This document shows positions 6,787-14,129 of a stretch of 30,943 nt of DNA, piece by piece (positions within the stretch are counted from its first letter, which is position 1; every line of letters begins with the position of its first letter). Made by a program: the position numbers and the translations under genes. The notes under the pieces were generated by a model. The model was not told the DNA's origin. It did not search any database and worked only from the letters and a program-made list of their open reading frames with translations. The DNA is taken from positions 1 to 30,943 of the IMG/VR virus record IMGVR_UViG_3300028829_000820; one strand, written 5' to 3'. The stretch comes from a virus.

Positions 6787-7292
6787 ATGTAACCCGCCTT
6801 CGCAATAACTAGTGAGTCAGCCATATCAAAGCAGTACGGCTTTGGCTTTCCCGTTCTCGTATATTCTATCTTGAAAGCAGGCTCGTTGTCAAGCAAATAC
6901 TGAATCACAACTTGTTTTGCCTTTTGTCCTCTCGGAACCTTTATTCCGCAGAGTTTGCGGGCCGATGTCGCCGCAATGTATTCTGGCGTCTTGCCGAAAT
7001 GGCTATAGATAACCCAAGATACAATACCATTGAAACGAGCAAGAGTAGATAAAGTTTTAGCAGAAGAAAAGCCTGAGCGGAAGGATTGGAGTGATTGCTC
7101 AATGTATACCGCGTCAATCCTGTCTCCATACTCTTCGTAAATCTTATGTAAGCCGTCTTTGACGACTTCTGCTTTTTTGAAAAAGTCTTTGTATTTTCTC
7201 GTGTCCCAAGCACCATTCAGTATTACCTTACCATCTTGATCTATAAGAGTATACCCTGTTATGCTCGTACTGATGTCAAGTCCGCAAATCAT
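6762..7292 (-). CDS. RuvC-like Holliday junction resolvase, 176 aa
   Basis: RNase H-fold resolvase that cuts four-way junctions. The acidic catalytic set is visible: D6 in GLDIS, E65 in YIEQS, and D156/D159 in FDMADSLVIA. Length matches RuvC and its phage relatives. A basic loop with KVPRGQKAKQVV (about 118-129) and GKPKPY precedes the last acids, as in this fold. Expected role: resolving branched replication intermediates before packaging. The ATG at 7290-7292 forms an ATGA junction with the stop of the HNH fragment, and its ribosome site GGAGG (7302-7306, nine-base spacer) lies in the last HNH codons. The downstream primase starts inside this gene. Confidence 0.88.
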   Translation of the reverse strand: MICGLDISTSITGYTLIDQDGKVILNGAWDTRKYKDFFKKAEVVKDGLHKIYEEYGDRIDAVYIEQSLQSFRSGFSSAKTLSTLARFNGIVSWVIYSHFGKTPEYIAATSARKLCGIKVPRGQKAKQVVIQYLLDNEPAFKIEYTRTGKPKPYCFDMADSLVIAKAGYICENESKS

Positions 7293-7561
7293 TTGCTGTT
7301 TCCTCCATATGTATCAGTCTTGCGGTGGCAACTTATACATAATGTTCTTCCATTTTCCATATCCCATAGAGCATCGCAGTTTCTTGCTTGTTCTTTATTT
7401 TCTATATTGTTTTCTCTGATAATGGAACTAAATGGCTTTATATGATCCGCATTTAGTGTCGTGCCTACTGTTCCGCAAAAGCAGCAGGTATAACTGTCTC
7501 TTTTATATATTTCGTCTCGCCACTTTATGCCAGTTATGATGTTGTTCGCCGCGAGGCGTGT
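7289..7561 (-). pseudogene. HNH catalytic domain of a homing endonuclease, frame-shifted from its N-terminal part
   Basis: Between the in-frame stop at 7562-7564 and the TGA at 7289-7291 one minus frame stays open and reads as a canonical HNH nuclease core. It shows IKWRDEIYKRDSYTCCFCG, then LNADHIKPF (first H), then WDMENGRTLCISCH (N and second H) and RKTDTYGG. Two CxxC-type pairs (CCFC and CISC) fit the structural zinc. It has no ATG, GTG or TTG start or ribosome site. It is offset by one base from the NUMOD3 reading frame just upstream. With that frame it would rebuild a normal NUMOD3-HNH homing endonuclease, so this is most simply the 3' part of a decayed gene; a sequencing indel or recoding is possible. 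The nuclease residues appear intact. Confidence 0.85.
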
Positions 7562-7877
7562 TCAATAACTGTTTCCTTCTCGCTTCAGCAGTATGTTTTC
7601 TACCTCTGTTTTTATTTCCAATCTTTTCTTTTACCTCGGGTGCCCAAGGTATTCCATAGTTCCAAGGCTTTGTTCCTTTTTTACTTTCGCTGATTTTCTT
7701 TTTTGTTATAGCATCGCAAGGAATACCAAGATTCCAAACTTGAAAGCCGCTTTCATATCTTTCTTTTGCGGCTTTAGATATTTTTTCGCTATGTCTCTTT
7801 GATCGCGGCTTACCCTTTCTTGATAAATCTAACTTTTTCCATAAAGTTCTAACTTTGGCTTCGGTAATGCCAAACAT
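7503..7877 (-). CDS. NUMOD3-containing N-terminal part of a broken HNH homing endonuclease (124 aa)
   Basis: Starts with a helix-turn-helix-like stretch (MFGITEAKVRTLWKKLDL) followed by two to three NUMOD3-type repeats: KRHSEKISKAAKERYESG, TKKKISESKKGTKPW and GRKHTAEARRKQLLNTP. These are the DNA-binding elements of phage and intron homing endonucleases. The frame reaches GEQHHNWH, a usual linker to the nuclease domain, then ends at a TAA (7503-7505), while the HNH core continues in another frame. Codons before the ATG at 7877 (reading IDIGAK) also look like part of the helix-turn-helix, but a TAG lies eleven codons before that ATG, so the true N-terminus may be lost as well. Selfish element inserted between the metalloprotease-like gene and the resolvase. 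Confidence 0.8.
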   Translation of the reverse strand: MFGITEAKVRTLWKKLDLSRKGKPRSKRHSEKISKAAKERYESGFQVWNLGIPCDAITKKKISESKKGTKPWNYGIPWAPEVKEKIGNKNRGRKHTAEARRKQLLNTPRGEQHHNWHKVARRNI

Positions 7878-7956
7878 TTTAGCCCCAATATCTATTACTA
7901 AATAGTATTGAAAAGTCTAAAACGCCAATAATAGAGGTAGAAATATCATAAAATCA
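7878..7956 (-). other. Short intergenic gap upstream of the broken homing endonuclease
   Basis: AT-rich 79-base gap. It probably includes eroded coding sequence of the endonuclease N-terminus (IDIGAK-like codons directly before 7877). A small inverted repeat TACTA-AA-TAGTA sits at 7896-7907; it is too short to call functional. No clear promoter or terminator. Confidence 0.4.
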
Positions 7957-8313
7957 TCAAACGGTATAATCCGTCCAAGCAAATAGTTGCCTGTTTGTGA
8001 TGTAGTTAGGATCGCTGTGATTGTCGTATGCTTCCTGCTCGAACCGAATGTTGTAATACGCCTCGGTCATGTTGCGGTACTTGAACCAGCCCATAAGATA
8101 GTCCCAGCCGTAAAGCAGGTAAAAGAAAATAACAAACATTTCCATTTGCTGATAGATGTGAATGGTCTCGTGACGAGTTGTTGTCTCATTCATCGGCTCA
8201 CGAGAAATAACAAAAGGAAATAGCGTGATCGCTCTGGTGTCAATAATGCCAGCGTTTATAATATTTATAAACTTCATAAATGTGGGCGAGACGATTGTAA
8301 TCGGTAGTCTCAT
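7957..8313 (-). CDS. Small HExxH putative zinc metallopeptidase, membrane-associated, 118 aa
   Basis: The segment TTRHETIHIYQQ contains HETIH (H48, E49, H52), the zinc-protease signature. About 40 residues later, FEQEAYDN (E92/E94) can supply the third ligand, followed by a YITNR motif. A hydrophobic stretch MFVIFFYLLYGWDYLMGWF (about 59-77) between the two motifs would anchor or pack against the membrane. The protein is far shorter than classical M48 peptidases, and I cannot assign a substrate. Possible roles include processing a phage protein or acting on the host envelope, both speculative. The ATG at 8311-8313 overlaps the preceding stop (TAATG), so it is translated together with the tail genes. 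The motif is clear; the activity is inferred. Confidence 0.65.
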   Translation of the reverse strand: MRLPITIVSPTFMKFINIINAGIIDTRAITLFPFVISREPMNETTTRHETIHIYQQMEMFVIFFYLLYGWDYLMGWFKYRNMTEAYYNIRFEQEAYDNHSDPNYITNRQLFAWTDYTV

Positions 8314-9656
8314 TACATGTCAACCTTTAGTTTGATAGTGTAAGATCTATCTTCGTCTTTCCGGAAAGGCTGTGCCAACTTACCGACAGCCACCAAGCGG
8401 CCATCTTCGCCATAGAGGTTCACCCTATTGACGTAAGTTGTTTTCTTAAACGATGCCGAAACATTTGCAAAAGAAGAACTCACTACATTATTAATAACAC
8501 GTTCTGATTCAAATGCAAATGTAGATCCTGTAACAAATCCTAAACCTTCGGCAGAAGAAGGCTCCAAGAATGTTGGATTGTTTGACCAGTTAAGTTGTCC
8601 CTTCTCCATGGAGGCAAAATACGTGTTTGTATGTGTGTATTTTGTTCCTTGAAATGTTAATCGGTAACTTCCAACTTTATCTGCCGGTGTGGTAATGCTG
8701 TTGCCCCAATGAATCCATTTAGGGTTACTTGTACCGTCGCTAACTGTTTGTCGTGACGCAACGCCAGTATCCAAATTGTATGCTCCGCTAAGAATCAGGA
8801 AACCTTCGCGATAAAGAACAATACCTGCTACTGTGTTGTTTTTGTCTGAAGCGAAACTGCTGCTTACCTGTATAAGTTCCCCATTTCTTTTCTTGTCTAC
8901 AAGGCTTCCAATATAAGTGCCCGTAATATAGTAGTCAAGTTTAACAGAACCGGGCTTTATCTCAGAGCCATAGAAGATAGAGGGCACAGAAACAAGAGTG
9001 GACCTAATAACATCAAAATCCCTTTTAGGTCCATCTTTGAAAGATGCTGAGTAGAAGAAATGTTGGCTGCGAATAGAGTTGTAATCGAGTGTTGCCTCTA
9101 GTGCTTTTAGAGCAGAGGCAGAAAGAAGCGGACGGATTGTTTGTGCGTTCTGGAAGTCTGACACTGCCTTACTTCTGTTCGCATTTAAGATTGTCGCATT
9201 ATTCGATTCTAGAGTTGCCAAATGATTTGTAGCAAACTCTTCACGAGCTATTGATGCTGATATATTATAAGAGCCTGTCAACACTACACCGGGCTGTGTC
9301 TTCTTATAAGTATCATTTGTTACGTTTTTGAATATAGGATCTGTTAAAAGGGACTCTTGACCCTTGATAACATAAGGGTATACAATTCCAAAGTTCTTTA
9401 CGTTTGTTCCACCATCAAGTAAAGACGAACTATCGCCTATGATCAAACCAGTATCGGCATTTTCGCGATCAACATTTATCTGATAAAGTGACGTATAGCC
9501 GGTCGGAATGTCATAGACGTTTGAAACATGAGCACCAGAAATAGCGTTTTGGTTTTGGTAATAGACGCTGGCACTATAAATAAAGAATTCGTTGTCTGGG
9601 TATGCTTTTACTGTATTGAAGAGCCTGTCTTCTTTGTCGAATCGAAAAATCGACAT
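8313..9656 (-). CDS. Tail/virion structural protein (447 aa), paralogue of the next gene upstream
   Basis: No enzymatic motif. Ser, Thr, Asn and Tyr-rich, beta-type composition typical of phage fibre, tail or baseplate components. The C-terminal 100 residues carry LNWSNNPTFL, then VNRVNLYGEDGRLVAVGKL and QPFRKDEDRSYTIKLKVD. These align by eye with the C-terminus of the neighbouring 364-aa protein (FNYSANPTYL, TTVGLYSADNELLAVAKL, EPLRKDPTQNYTIRVRLD). GIVLYREGFLIL matches GLVYYQAGVAVL in the neighbour, and the N-terminal VYDIP resembles its VYDYP. The pair therefore arose by tandem duplication, with this copy longer in its middle. Similar C-terminal blocks are familiar to me from T4-like marine phage structural proteins. 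The ATG at 9656 lies four bases after the upstream stop. Confidence 0.8.
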   Translation of the reverse strand: MSIFRFDKEDRLFNTVKAYPDNEFFIYSASVYYQNQNAISGAHVSNVYDIPTGYTSLYQINVDRENADTGLIIGDSSSLLDGGTNVKNFGIVYPYVIKGQESLLTDPIFKNVTNDTYKKTQPGVVLTGSYNISASIAREEFATNHLATLESNNATILNANRSKAVSDFQNAQTIRPLLSASALKALEATLDYNSIRSQHFFYSASFKDGPKRDFDVIRSTLVSVPSIFYGSEIKPGSVKLDYYITGTYIGSLVDKKRNGELIQVSSSFASDKNNTVAGIVLYREGFLILSGAYNLDTGVASRQTVSDGTSNPKWIHWGNSITTPADKVGSYRLTFQGTKYTHTNTYFASMEKGQLNWSNNPTFLEPSSAEGLGFVTGSTFAFESERVINNVVSSSFANVSASFKKTTYVNRVNLYGEDGRLVAVGKLAQPFRKDEDRSYTIKLKVDM

Positions 9657-9660
9657 AGCA

Positions 9661-10755
9661 TCAGTAATCCAGTCTTACGCGAATTGTATAGTTCTGTGTC
9701 GGGTCCTTGCGAAGTGGCTCAGAAAGCTTAGCAACTGCAAGAAGCTCGTTGTCAGCAGAGTAAAGACCTACGGTAGTAAAGTAGGAAACAGGGGTATCAG
9801 TTGAGTTGTTCTTAACCCGAATCTGTGATGATGAAAGATACGTCGGATTCGCTGAGTAGTTAAACTCGTTATGATCAGCCCTACAGAAGTAGATGGTAGA
9901 GTTTAGTTCAACAGTGTTGTTAAAGGAAATATCAAAAATTCTTCTACGGAAGTCGGCAGATAAAGTATTGATGTTATCTGTGCTTAAAGCTCCCTGCGAA
10001 CTGTCATCGTTACTGTATGAAACAGAGGTAGACAAAATGCCCGTTGAAGACTGACCCGCATCAAAGATAGCCGGCATGTTAAGAACTGCAACACCTGCCT
10101 GATAGTATACCAAGCCAACTGGTTGAGCACTAGCCCCGCCAGCTTGGATTGCTGTTCCACTAATCGGGGAGCCAGAAGAGTTGGTTGCATACAGTAGACC
10201 ATATTCACCGGCTGGTGAGTTAATCTTATAGCTGTTCAGTGCTCCGGAATCAAAAACCTTGATTCTTTCTCCGAAAGGAGCCGTATGCGACCTAGATACA
10301 CCAAGAATCATTGAGAAAGATTGCTTTTTGATCTCATCTTTTGTCAACAATCTTGAGAAAGGTACTGCGACAATGGAACGCATAGTTGAGCCGGTACCGA
10401 GAACGCCATCAACATCAAACTCGCGAATTGAACCGGTAACATCATAGCCAACTAGAACTTGTCCAAACTCTTGGTAAATATTTCTCTTCTTTTGATTTTG
10501 CGAAGTCAATGTGACGCTGAGGCTATCTAAGTAAGCCGGGTTAGCCCCTACAGTTACATCGAAGATGTGGTTAGCAGAAGATGAAAGATAAGGGTAGTCG
10601 TATACAGACTCGAACATACCATGAGCATAAGTCTTAATATTGTTATCTGAGTATGTTCCAGAAACAATAGAACCAGTAATAGGGATTGCTTCGTGCAGAT
10701 TGGTACGTGCAGAAGTAATATCTGTGTTACGAATGAGTTTAAAAGTGTTAGCCAT
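9661..10755 (-). CDS. Tail/virion structural protein (364 aa), paralogue of the 447-aa protein
   Basis: Starts MANTFKLIRNTDITSA. Composition is that of a beta-rich structural protein, with a conserved-looking C-terminal domain: FCRADHNEFNYSANPTYL, SYFTTVGLYSADNELLAVAKL, and a terminal EPLRKDPTQNYTIRVRLDY. The same blocks recur in the following gene, giving a tandem paralogue pair. There are no signal peptide or membrane segments. The ATG at 10755 has AAGG nine bases upstream and starts 20 bases after the stop of the 299-aa gene. A tail or baseplate surface component is likely from family resemblance and neighbours; the precise position in the virion cannot be told. Confidence 0.8.
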   Translation of the reverse strand: MANTFKLIRNTDITSARTNLHEAIPITGSIVSGTYSDNNIKTYAHGMFESVYDYPYLSSSANHIFDVTVGANPAYLDSLSVTLTSQNQKKRNIYQEFGQVLVGYDVTGSIREFDVDGVLGTGSTMRSIVAVPFSRLLTKDEIKKQSFSMILGVSRSHTAPFGERIKVFDSGALNSYKINSPAGEYGLLYATNSSGSPISGTAIQAGGASAQPVGLVYYQAGVAVLNMPAIFDAGQSSTGILSTSVSYSNDDSSQGALSTDNINTLSADFRRRIFDISFNNTVELNSTIYFCRADHNEFNYSANPTYLSSSQIRVKNNSTDTPVSYFTTVGLYSADNELLAVAKLSEPLRKDPTQNYTIRVRLDY

Positions 10756-10775
10756 TGTTTAATACCTTTTGGTTA

Positions 10776-11675
10776 TCAGCGGTTTCTAATGAATCTAATA
10801 GGAACATCAACTCGGTAACCGGTTGTTCCACCAGTTATACGAACTGTTGTATCAATAAAGTCGATATTGTTGCTGCTCAAAGTACCCTGTGAGCCTAGCT
10901 GCGAGAACAAGAAAGAGCTTGCATTAAGCTCAAGGCTTGCCTGAATCGAGAACCGGAGGCGAGTGCCGCGTGGGCCTGCGATTGCTTGGTTGCCGCCTGA
11001 GGTTGTATTGGTGATACTATCAACAAAATCAGGATCAGCGTCAAGTGACAATGTGTAAGAAGCAATCTGGTCATCATCAATGAATGTTAGCGGCGCTGCT
11101 ACACTTCCGTTCTCTGGGATAGAGGTGATTGAACCAAGACGATTGTCGATTTCTAGAATATATTGAGTCTCGACCAAGAGAGGATCAAGAGCACGGCTTG
11201 GTGAAATAGGAGTTGTGTCAAGTCCCTGATCAAGTCTAATATTATTATCAATGTTCCCTGCTCCGGTACCGTCGATAACACCAGCTACGGCTGAGAAGGT
11301 GGTAACTGTAGCGTCGTTAACAGCAATAGCGAACTGGTTGATCTCGGTGTTTCTGGCTGTACCAGCGAAGTTCTCGTTGAGCTTAACAACTGGTAGGTAT
11401 AGGAGATTGTTTCTAGGAATGGTTACTAGTCTTGAGTTCATAATAGAAGTATTATTAGTGAAAGACTCTAGGACTGGGGTTTGTAGTAGCTCAAGATCCG
11501 CATATGCAGAACCACTTGGGTGGTTAAGATCAAAGCGGGTGTAGTTGATTTCGTCGTCGCCAAGTGCGAACTTTACAATCTTAAAAGAGCCGTCGCCCTT
11601 AGCTAAACGCATTCTACCGGTGTCGGTTAGAACCGCATCAAGGATAATATCACCTGAGTTGTCCAAAAAAGCCAT
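10776..11675 (-). CDS. Tail structural protein (299 aa) with shared LTxxGRxxLA N-terminal domain
   Basis: The N-terminus MAFLDNSGDIILDAVLTDTG continues with GRMRLAKGDGSFKIVKFALGDDEINY. This is a module I recall from T4-like marine phage tail or baseplate proteins. A diverged copy begins the 328-aa protein in this window (LTGYGESLLAQGKFKPEYYSFSDDSVNY). The rest is beta-rich, with a C-terminal DTTVRITGGTTGYRVDVPIRF that resembles a small Ig-like or jelly-roll ending. There is no signal peptide. The ribosome site GGAG lies six bases before the ATG at 11675, one of the better ones in the virion block. Structural role likely; exact component unknown. Confidence 0.8.
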   Translation of the reverse strand: MAFLDNSGDIILDAVLTDTGRMRLAKGDGSFKIVKFALGDDEINYTRFDLNHPSGSAYADLELLQTPVLESFTNNTSIMNSRLVTIPRNNLLYLPVVKLNENFAGTARNTEINQFAIAVNDATVTTFSAVAGVIDGTGAGNIDNNIRLDQGLDTTPISPSRALDPLLVETQYILEIDNRLGSITSIPENGSVAAPLTFIDDDQIASYTLSLDADPDFVDSITNTTSGGNQAIAGPRGTRLRFSIQASLELNASSFLFSQLGSQGTLSSNNIDFIDTTVRITGGTTGYRVDVPIRFIRNR

Positions 11676-11710
11676 TTTATCTCCAGAAACCGTCTTGTTT
11701 CATTTTATAA

Positions 11711-12934
11711 TTAGTCATCTATAGGGAAAACATCTCTAATTTGTTTGCTTTGCTTAGAAATAAGATTTCTTCTTTCTTTCATTCTCGCGTCACTTACAGG
11801 AACTATCTTTTTAATTCTACTAGTGATGTTCTGATCTTCTAAAATATCATAATTTTTGAAGTTATCAACCGTTATAAAGGGCGTTGTAACAGTGCCTGTT
11901 AACCCTATATCTATTCTTGGGCTATCAAGAGGGCTTGATCTCTCTGGTAGAATCTCATCGGTTGCTAACGAAATGCTATCACTTTCAGTATTAAATTCAG
12001 TCTTTACTTCATTATTAACACATGTAATATTTATGTCAAATACTTTATTCGTATTTTTGGATTTAAATCTGAACTTGAACTTCTTGCCGGTACCGGGTAA
12101 CCCGAACATGTTATCATCGGTGTTGCCCAAGAACACTCTTTTGTTTTTGCTAGTACCGGGCTCACCATCTTCATCGAGTAGCTTAGATTCTTCCAAGTTC
12201 GGGGATACTTGGGCGAATATTGGCCTAATGTTGATCACTTTTGTCAGAGCCTTTGTTTCTCTTCGTGTCGATGGCTGTCCATCAAATATGTACTCTTCAT
12301 ACTCTAGCCTTGAAATCCCCTCTTCTGTGTTATACTTGACTTTAAAAATATTTGTAGGATTTGAGGCCAAGCCAAGTCTATTTCTAGCTATAAAAGTGAA
12401 GTAATAAGTTTTATTCTCTCTCAACTCAAGCACCAAGGCAGCAGAGTCAGCTAACAAATCACTGTCTTGTGCCCGAGTCGATACGCTTGCAAACTGCGAG
12501 TTTGTAAACTTGGAGTAGTCAATATCTTCGTCTGGGGGCCTTGTGGCAACATAAACTTCAAAGTTTGAAACTGTTGATACGCTTGTGTATTCAATGAAGC
12601 TGTTGTCTCTTGTAAGGAAGTTGTTCTGTAGAATAACATTGTTATTGACATTATCTTGATTGGTTAGCGGTTGAGACCTTTGTATTTCGTTTCCATAGCC
12701 AGAGTAGAAAACAACCTTGACTTTATTTTCTTGTCTTCTAATCGGCAGTATCTCTACTCTTGGAACTAGCGGTGGGGCTGCCAGTGTTGTGCCGAGACCA
12801 ATAAATGATGGAACTTCAACAACCTTGATTGAAGGATAGCAATTAACTTCCAGCATGTATGAGCCGTCATCTTTTCTTTGGACATTAACGTACTCGTACT
12901 CACATCCATGAATGGCAACCATGTAGTTAATCAC
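11711..12934 (-). CDS. C-terminal half of a two-frame tail protein (about 407 aa from a GTG; open frame extends to 13015)
   Basis: The interval given starts at an in-frame GTG (12934) without a good ribosome site; an ATG follows at 12922. The frame is open further upstream to 13015. That extension reads AWIDKYEKDIEYFDTQ then TIYGKQYTYVINYMVAIHGC, which looks like true coding sequence and not chance. It suggests that this is the second half of one protein whose first half is the preceding gene, one frame away. The N-terminal region resembles fibronectin-like beta repeats seen in tail proteins (FDTQ..YGK.YTY, then PSIKVVEVPSF). Another beta-rich stretch (ENKTYYFTFIARNRLGLAS) follows around residue 170-190, and the C-terminus is charged. 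Function is probably structural. Confidence 0.7.
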   Translation of the reverse strand: MINYMVAIHGCEYEYVNVQRKDDGSYMLEVNCYPSIKVVEVPSFIGLGTTLAAPPLVPRVEILPIRRQENKVKVVFYSGYGNEIQRSQPLTNQDNVNNNVILQNNFLTRDNSFIEYTSVSTVSNFEVYVATRPPDEDIDYSKFTNSQFASVSTRAQDSDLLADSAALVLELRENKTYYFTFIARNRLGLASNPTNIFKVKYNTEEGISRLEYEEYIFDGQPSTRRETKALTKVINIRPIFAQVSPNLEESKLLDEDGEPGTSKNKRVFLGNTDDNMFGLPGTGKKFKFRFKSKNTNKVFDINITCVNNEVKTEFNTESDSISLATDEILPERSSPLDSPRIDIGLTGTVTTPFITVDNFKNYDILEDQNITSRIKKIVPVSDARMKERRNLISKQSKQIRDVFPIDD

Positions 12935-12978
12935 GTAAGTGTATTGCTTACCATAGATTGTCTGGGTATCAAAATATT

Positions 12979-13015
12979 CTATATCTTTTTCGTACTTGTC
13001 GATCCAAGCGTTTCT
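12979..13015 (-). other. Overlap window for a -1 frame change between the two halves of the tail protein
   Basis: From 13015 to 12979 both frames are open: the upstream frame ends at TAG (12979-12981) and the downstream frame opens after TGA (13016-13018). A change to the -1 frame anywhere here fuses the halves. One candidate is the AAA AAG codon pair (G AAA AAG) just before the TAG, giving STSTKKDIEYFDTQ. An earlier switch gives VEETAWIDKYEKD. One additional A in the A5 run would also restore a single frame. Confidence 0.5.
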
Positions 13016-14124
13016 TCAACGTATCTTGTTGCGAATCTGTTTAACGTCTTAGTGAACTCTAGAACATCATCATAGTTGTTTACCGCCAAGTCCATACTAG
13101 GTGCATCGACGCTGTAGAACTTGATTGCTGCCATATCATCTGGCAATGCTCCCAATCTTGCAGGTGCTAGATCGTTAAACCAGTTTAGGAAAGAGTAAGA
13201 AGAAAGTTGGGTGCTAACAACTGGTTGCCCTACAGATGTATAACTAAACGATTGCTGTGAGATAAAAGCTTCGCTATTTTGTAGATGCCAGCGCATTAAC
13301 AGAGAGCCGATGTCTCCTTCCGGGTCTTTAGACTCCTGATTGGTATAGAAAAGATAGTTGTTTCCTAGATTTACAAAATCTTGCTTCTGGTCAATGTCGC
13401 CATTAGTGTCTTTTAGTTTTACTTTTGTCAAGAAGGGTATTTCTGACGTGTAGTCTAAGTCTTCTATCTCGTAACTAAACTGGCTCGTGTCGTCCAATAA
13501 GCTATTTGCCTCGATTACTGGGCCAACATTCTCTGGTGGGATAAATATATTTCTATACTGCTCGCGTTCATCGGTTGCCTGTGTAAGGACATTCTTTGCC
13601 ATTTTAACATAACTGTTTCTGTTTTTGACGTTTCTTACTCTAGGTTCATAGTAATTAACTAAAAACTTCTCATCAGCTACGTCTTGAATGGTATCTTCGT
13701 ATTCGATGTTTTCTCGAATGTAGAGATAGTCAGCATCTACTGTTGGCTTTGGTGAAGAGTTGTTGCCTCGATTATCAGCGATCACTTCTTGTCTACTGTC
13801 AGGGAGTACAACTTCAGCAGAGTAGTCTTGGTACCTTTCGTTTAGTTCGATACGCGAAATAATATTCTCTGCGCCTTGCTCATTGGTGGGCTGTAGTTCT
13901 AGCGACACCTTAAACCCAGAATCCAAAACAGAATCAGTCTTCGATGTTCCGAAAGTTTCAACTTGCTTAACAACCATTCTGAACGGTATATTCTTTCTTC
14001 TCTTATAGAAAAGACCTTGACCACGGATTCTCCAAGATCCTAATGCTTCATAAAATGGATCAGAAACACCAGTATCATCATTGGAAATGACTTCTGTATT
14101 GGCAATAATAACTTTCTTAGACAT
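12979..14124 (-). CDS. N-terminal half of a two-frame tail protein (381 aa)
   Basis: No catalytic motif; acidic, Asn and Tyr-rich, consistent with a tail or baseplate component. It begins MSKKVIIANTEVISNDD and contains VVLPDSRQEVIADNRGN near residue 105-120. The last third (LSSYSFLNWFNDLAPARLGA, then NNYDDVLEFTKTLNRFATRY) is helical and ends abruptly with VEETLGSTSTKKI. Long relatives I recall continue from this point into an FDTQ..YGK.YTY segment, which here lies in the -1 frame immediately downstream. This suggests that the annotated stop is the site of a frameshift, a programmed slip, or a recent gene split. The ATG at 14122-14124 follows the upstream stop by five bases, with GGGA eight bases before it. 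Confidence 0.75.
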   Translation of the reverse strand: MSKKVIIANTEVISNDDTGVSDPFYEALGSWRIRGQGLFYKRRKNIPFRMVVKQVETFGTSKTDSVLDSGFKVSLELQPTNEQGAENIISRIELNERYQDYSAEVVLPDSRQEVIADNRGNNSSPKPTVDADYLYIRENIEYEDTIQDVADEKFLVNYYEPRVRNVKNRNSYVKMAKNVLTQATDEREQYRNIFIPPENVGPVIEANSLLDDTSQFSYEIEDLDYTSEIPFLTKVKLKDTNGDIDQKQDFVNLGNNYLFYTNQESKDPEGDIGSLLMRWHLQNSEAFISQQSFSYTSVGQPVVSTQLSSYSFLNWFNDLAPARLGALPDDMAAIKFYSVDAPSMDLAVNNYDDVLEFTKTLNRFATRYVEETLGSTSTKKI

Positions 14125-14129
14125 TCCTA

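Noticed and set aside
1004-7907. Repeated TACTAAATAGT near 1006 and 7896, with a similar AATAAATAGT near 5880
   Set aside because: Short AT-rich matches, two of them inside coding sequence in the wrong orientation for a promoter motif; too weak to call a repeat family.
7905-7943. Minus-strand mini-frame MIFLPLLLAF in the gap upstream of the endonuclease
   Set aside because: Only about ten codons in a decayed region with no ribosome site; chance hydrophobic reading.
8262-8269. T4-late-promoter-like TATAAATA on the minus strand
   Set aside because: It falls inside codons of the metalloprotease-like gene (KFINIIN) and an isolated AT-rich octamer is expected by chance.
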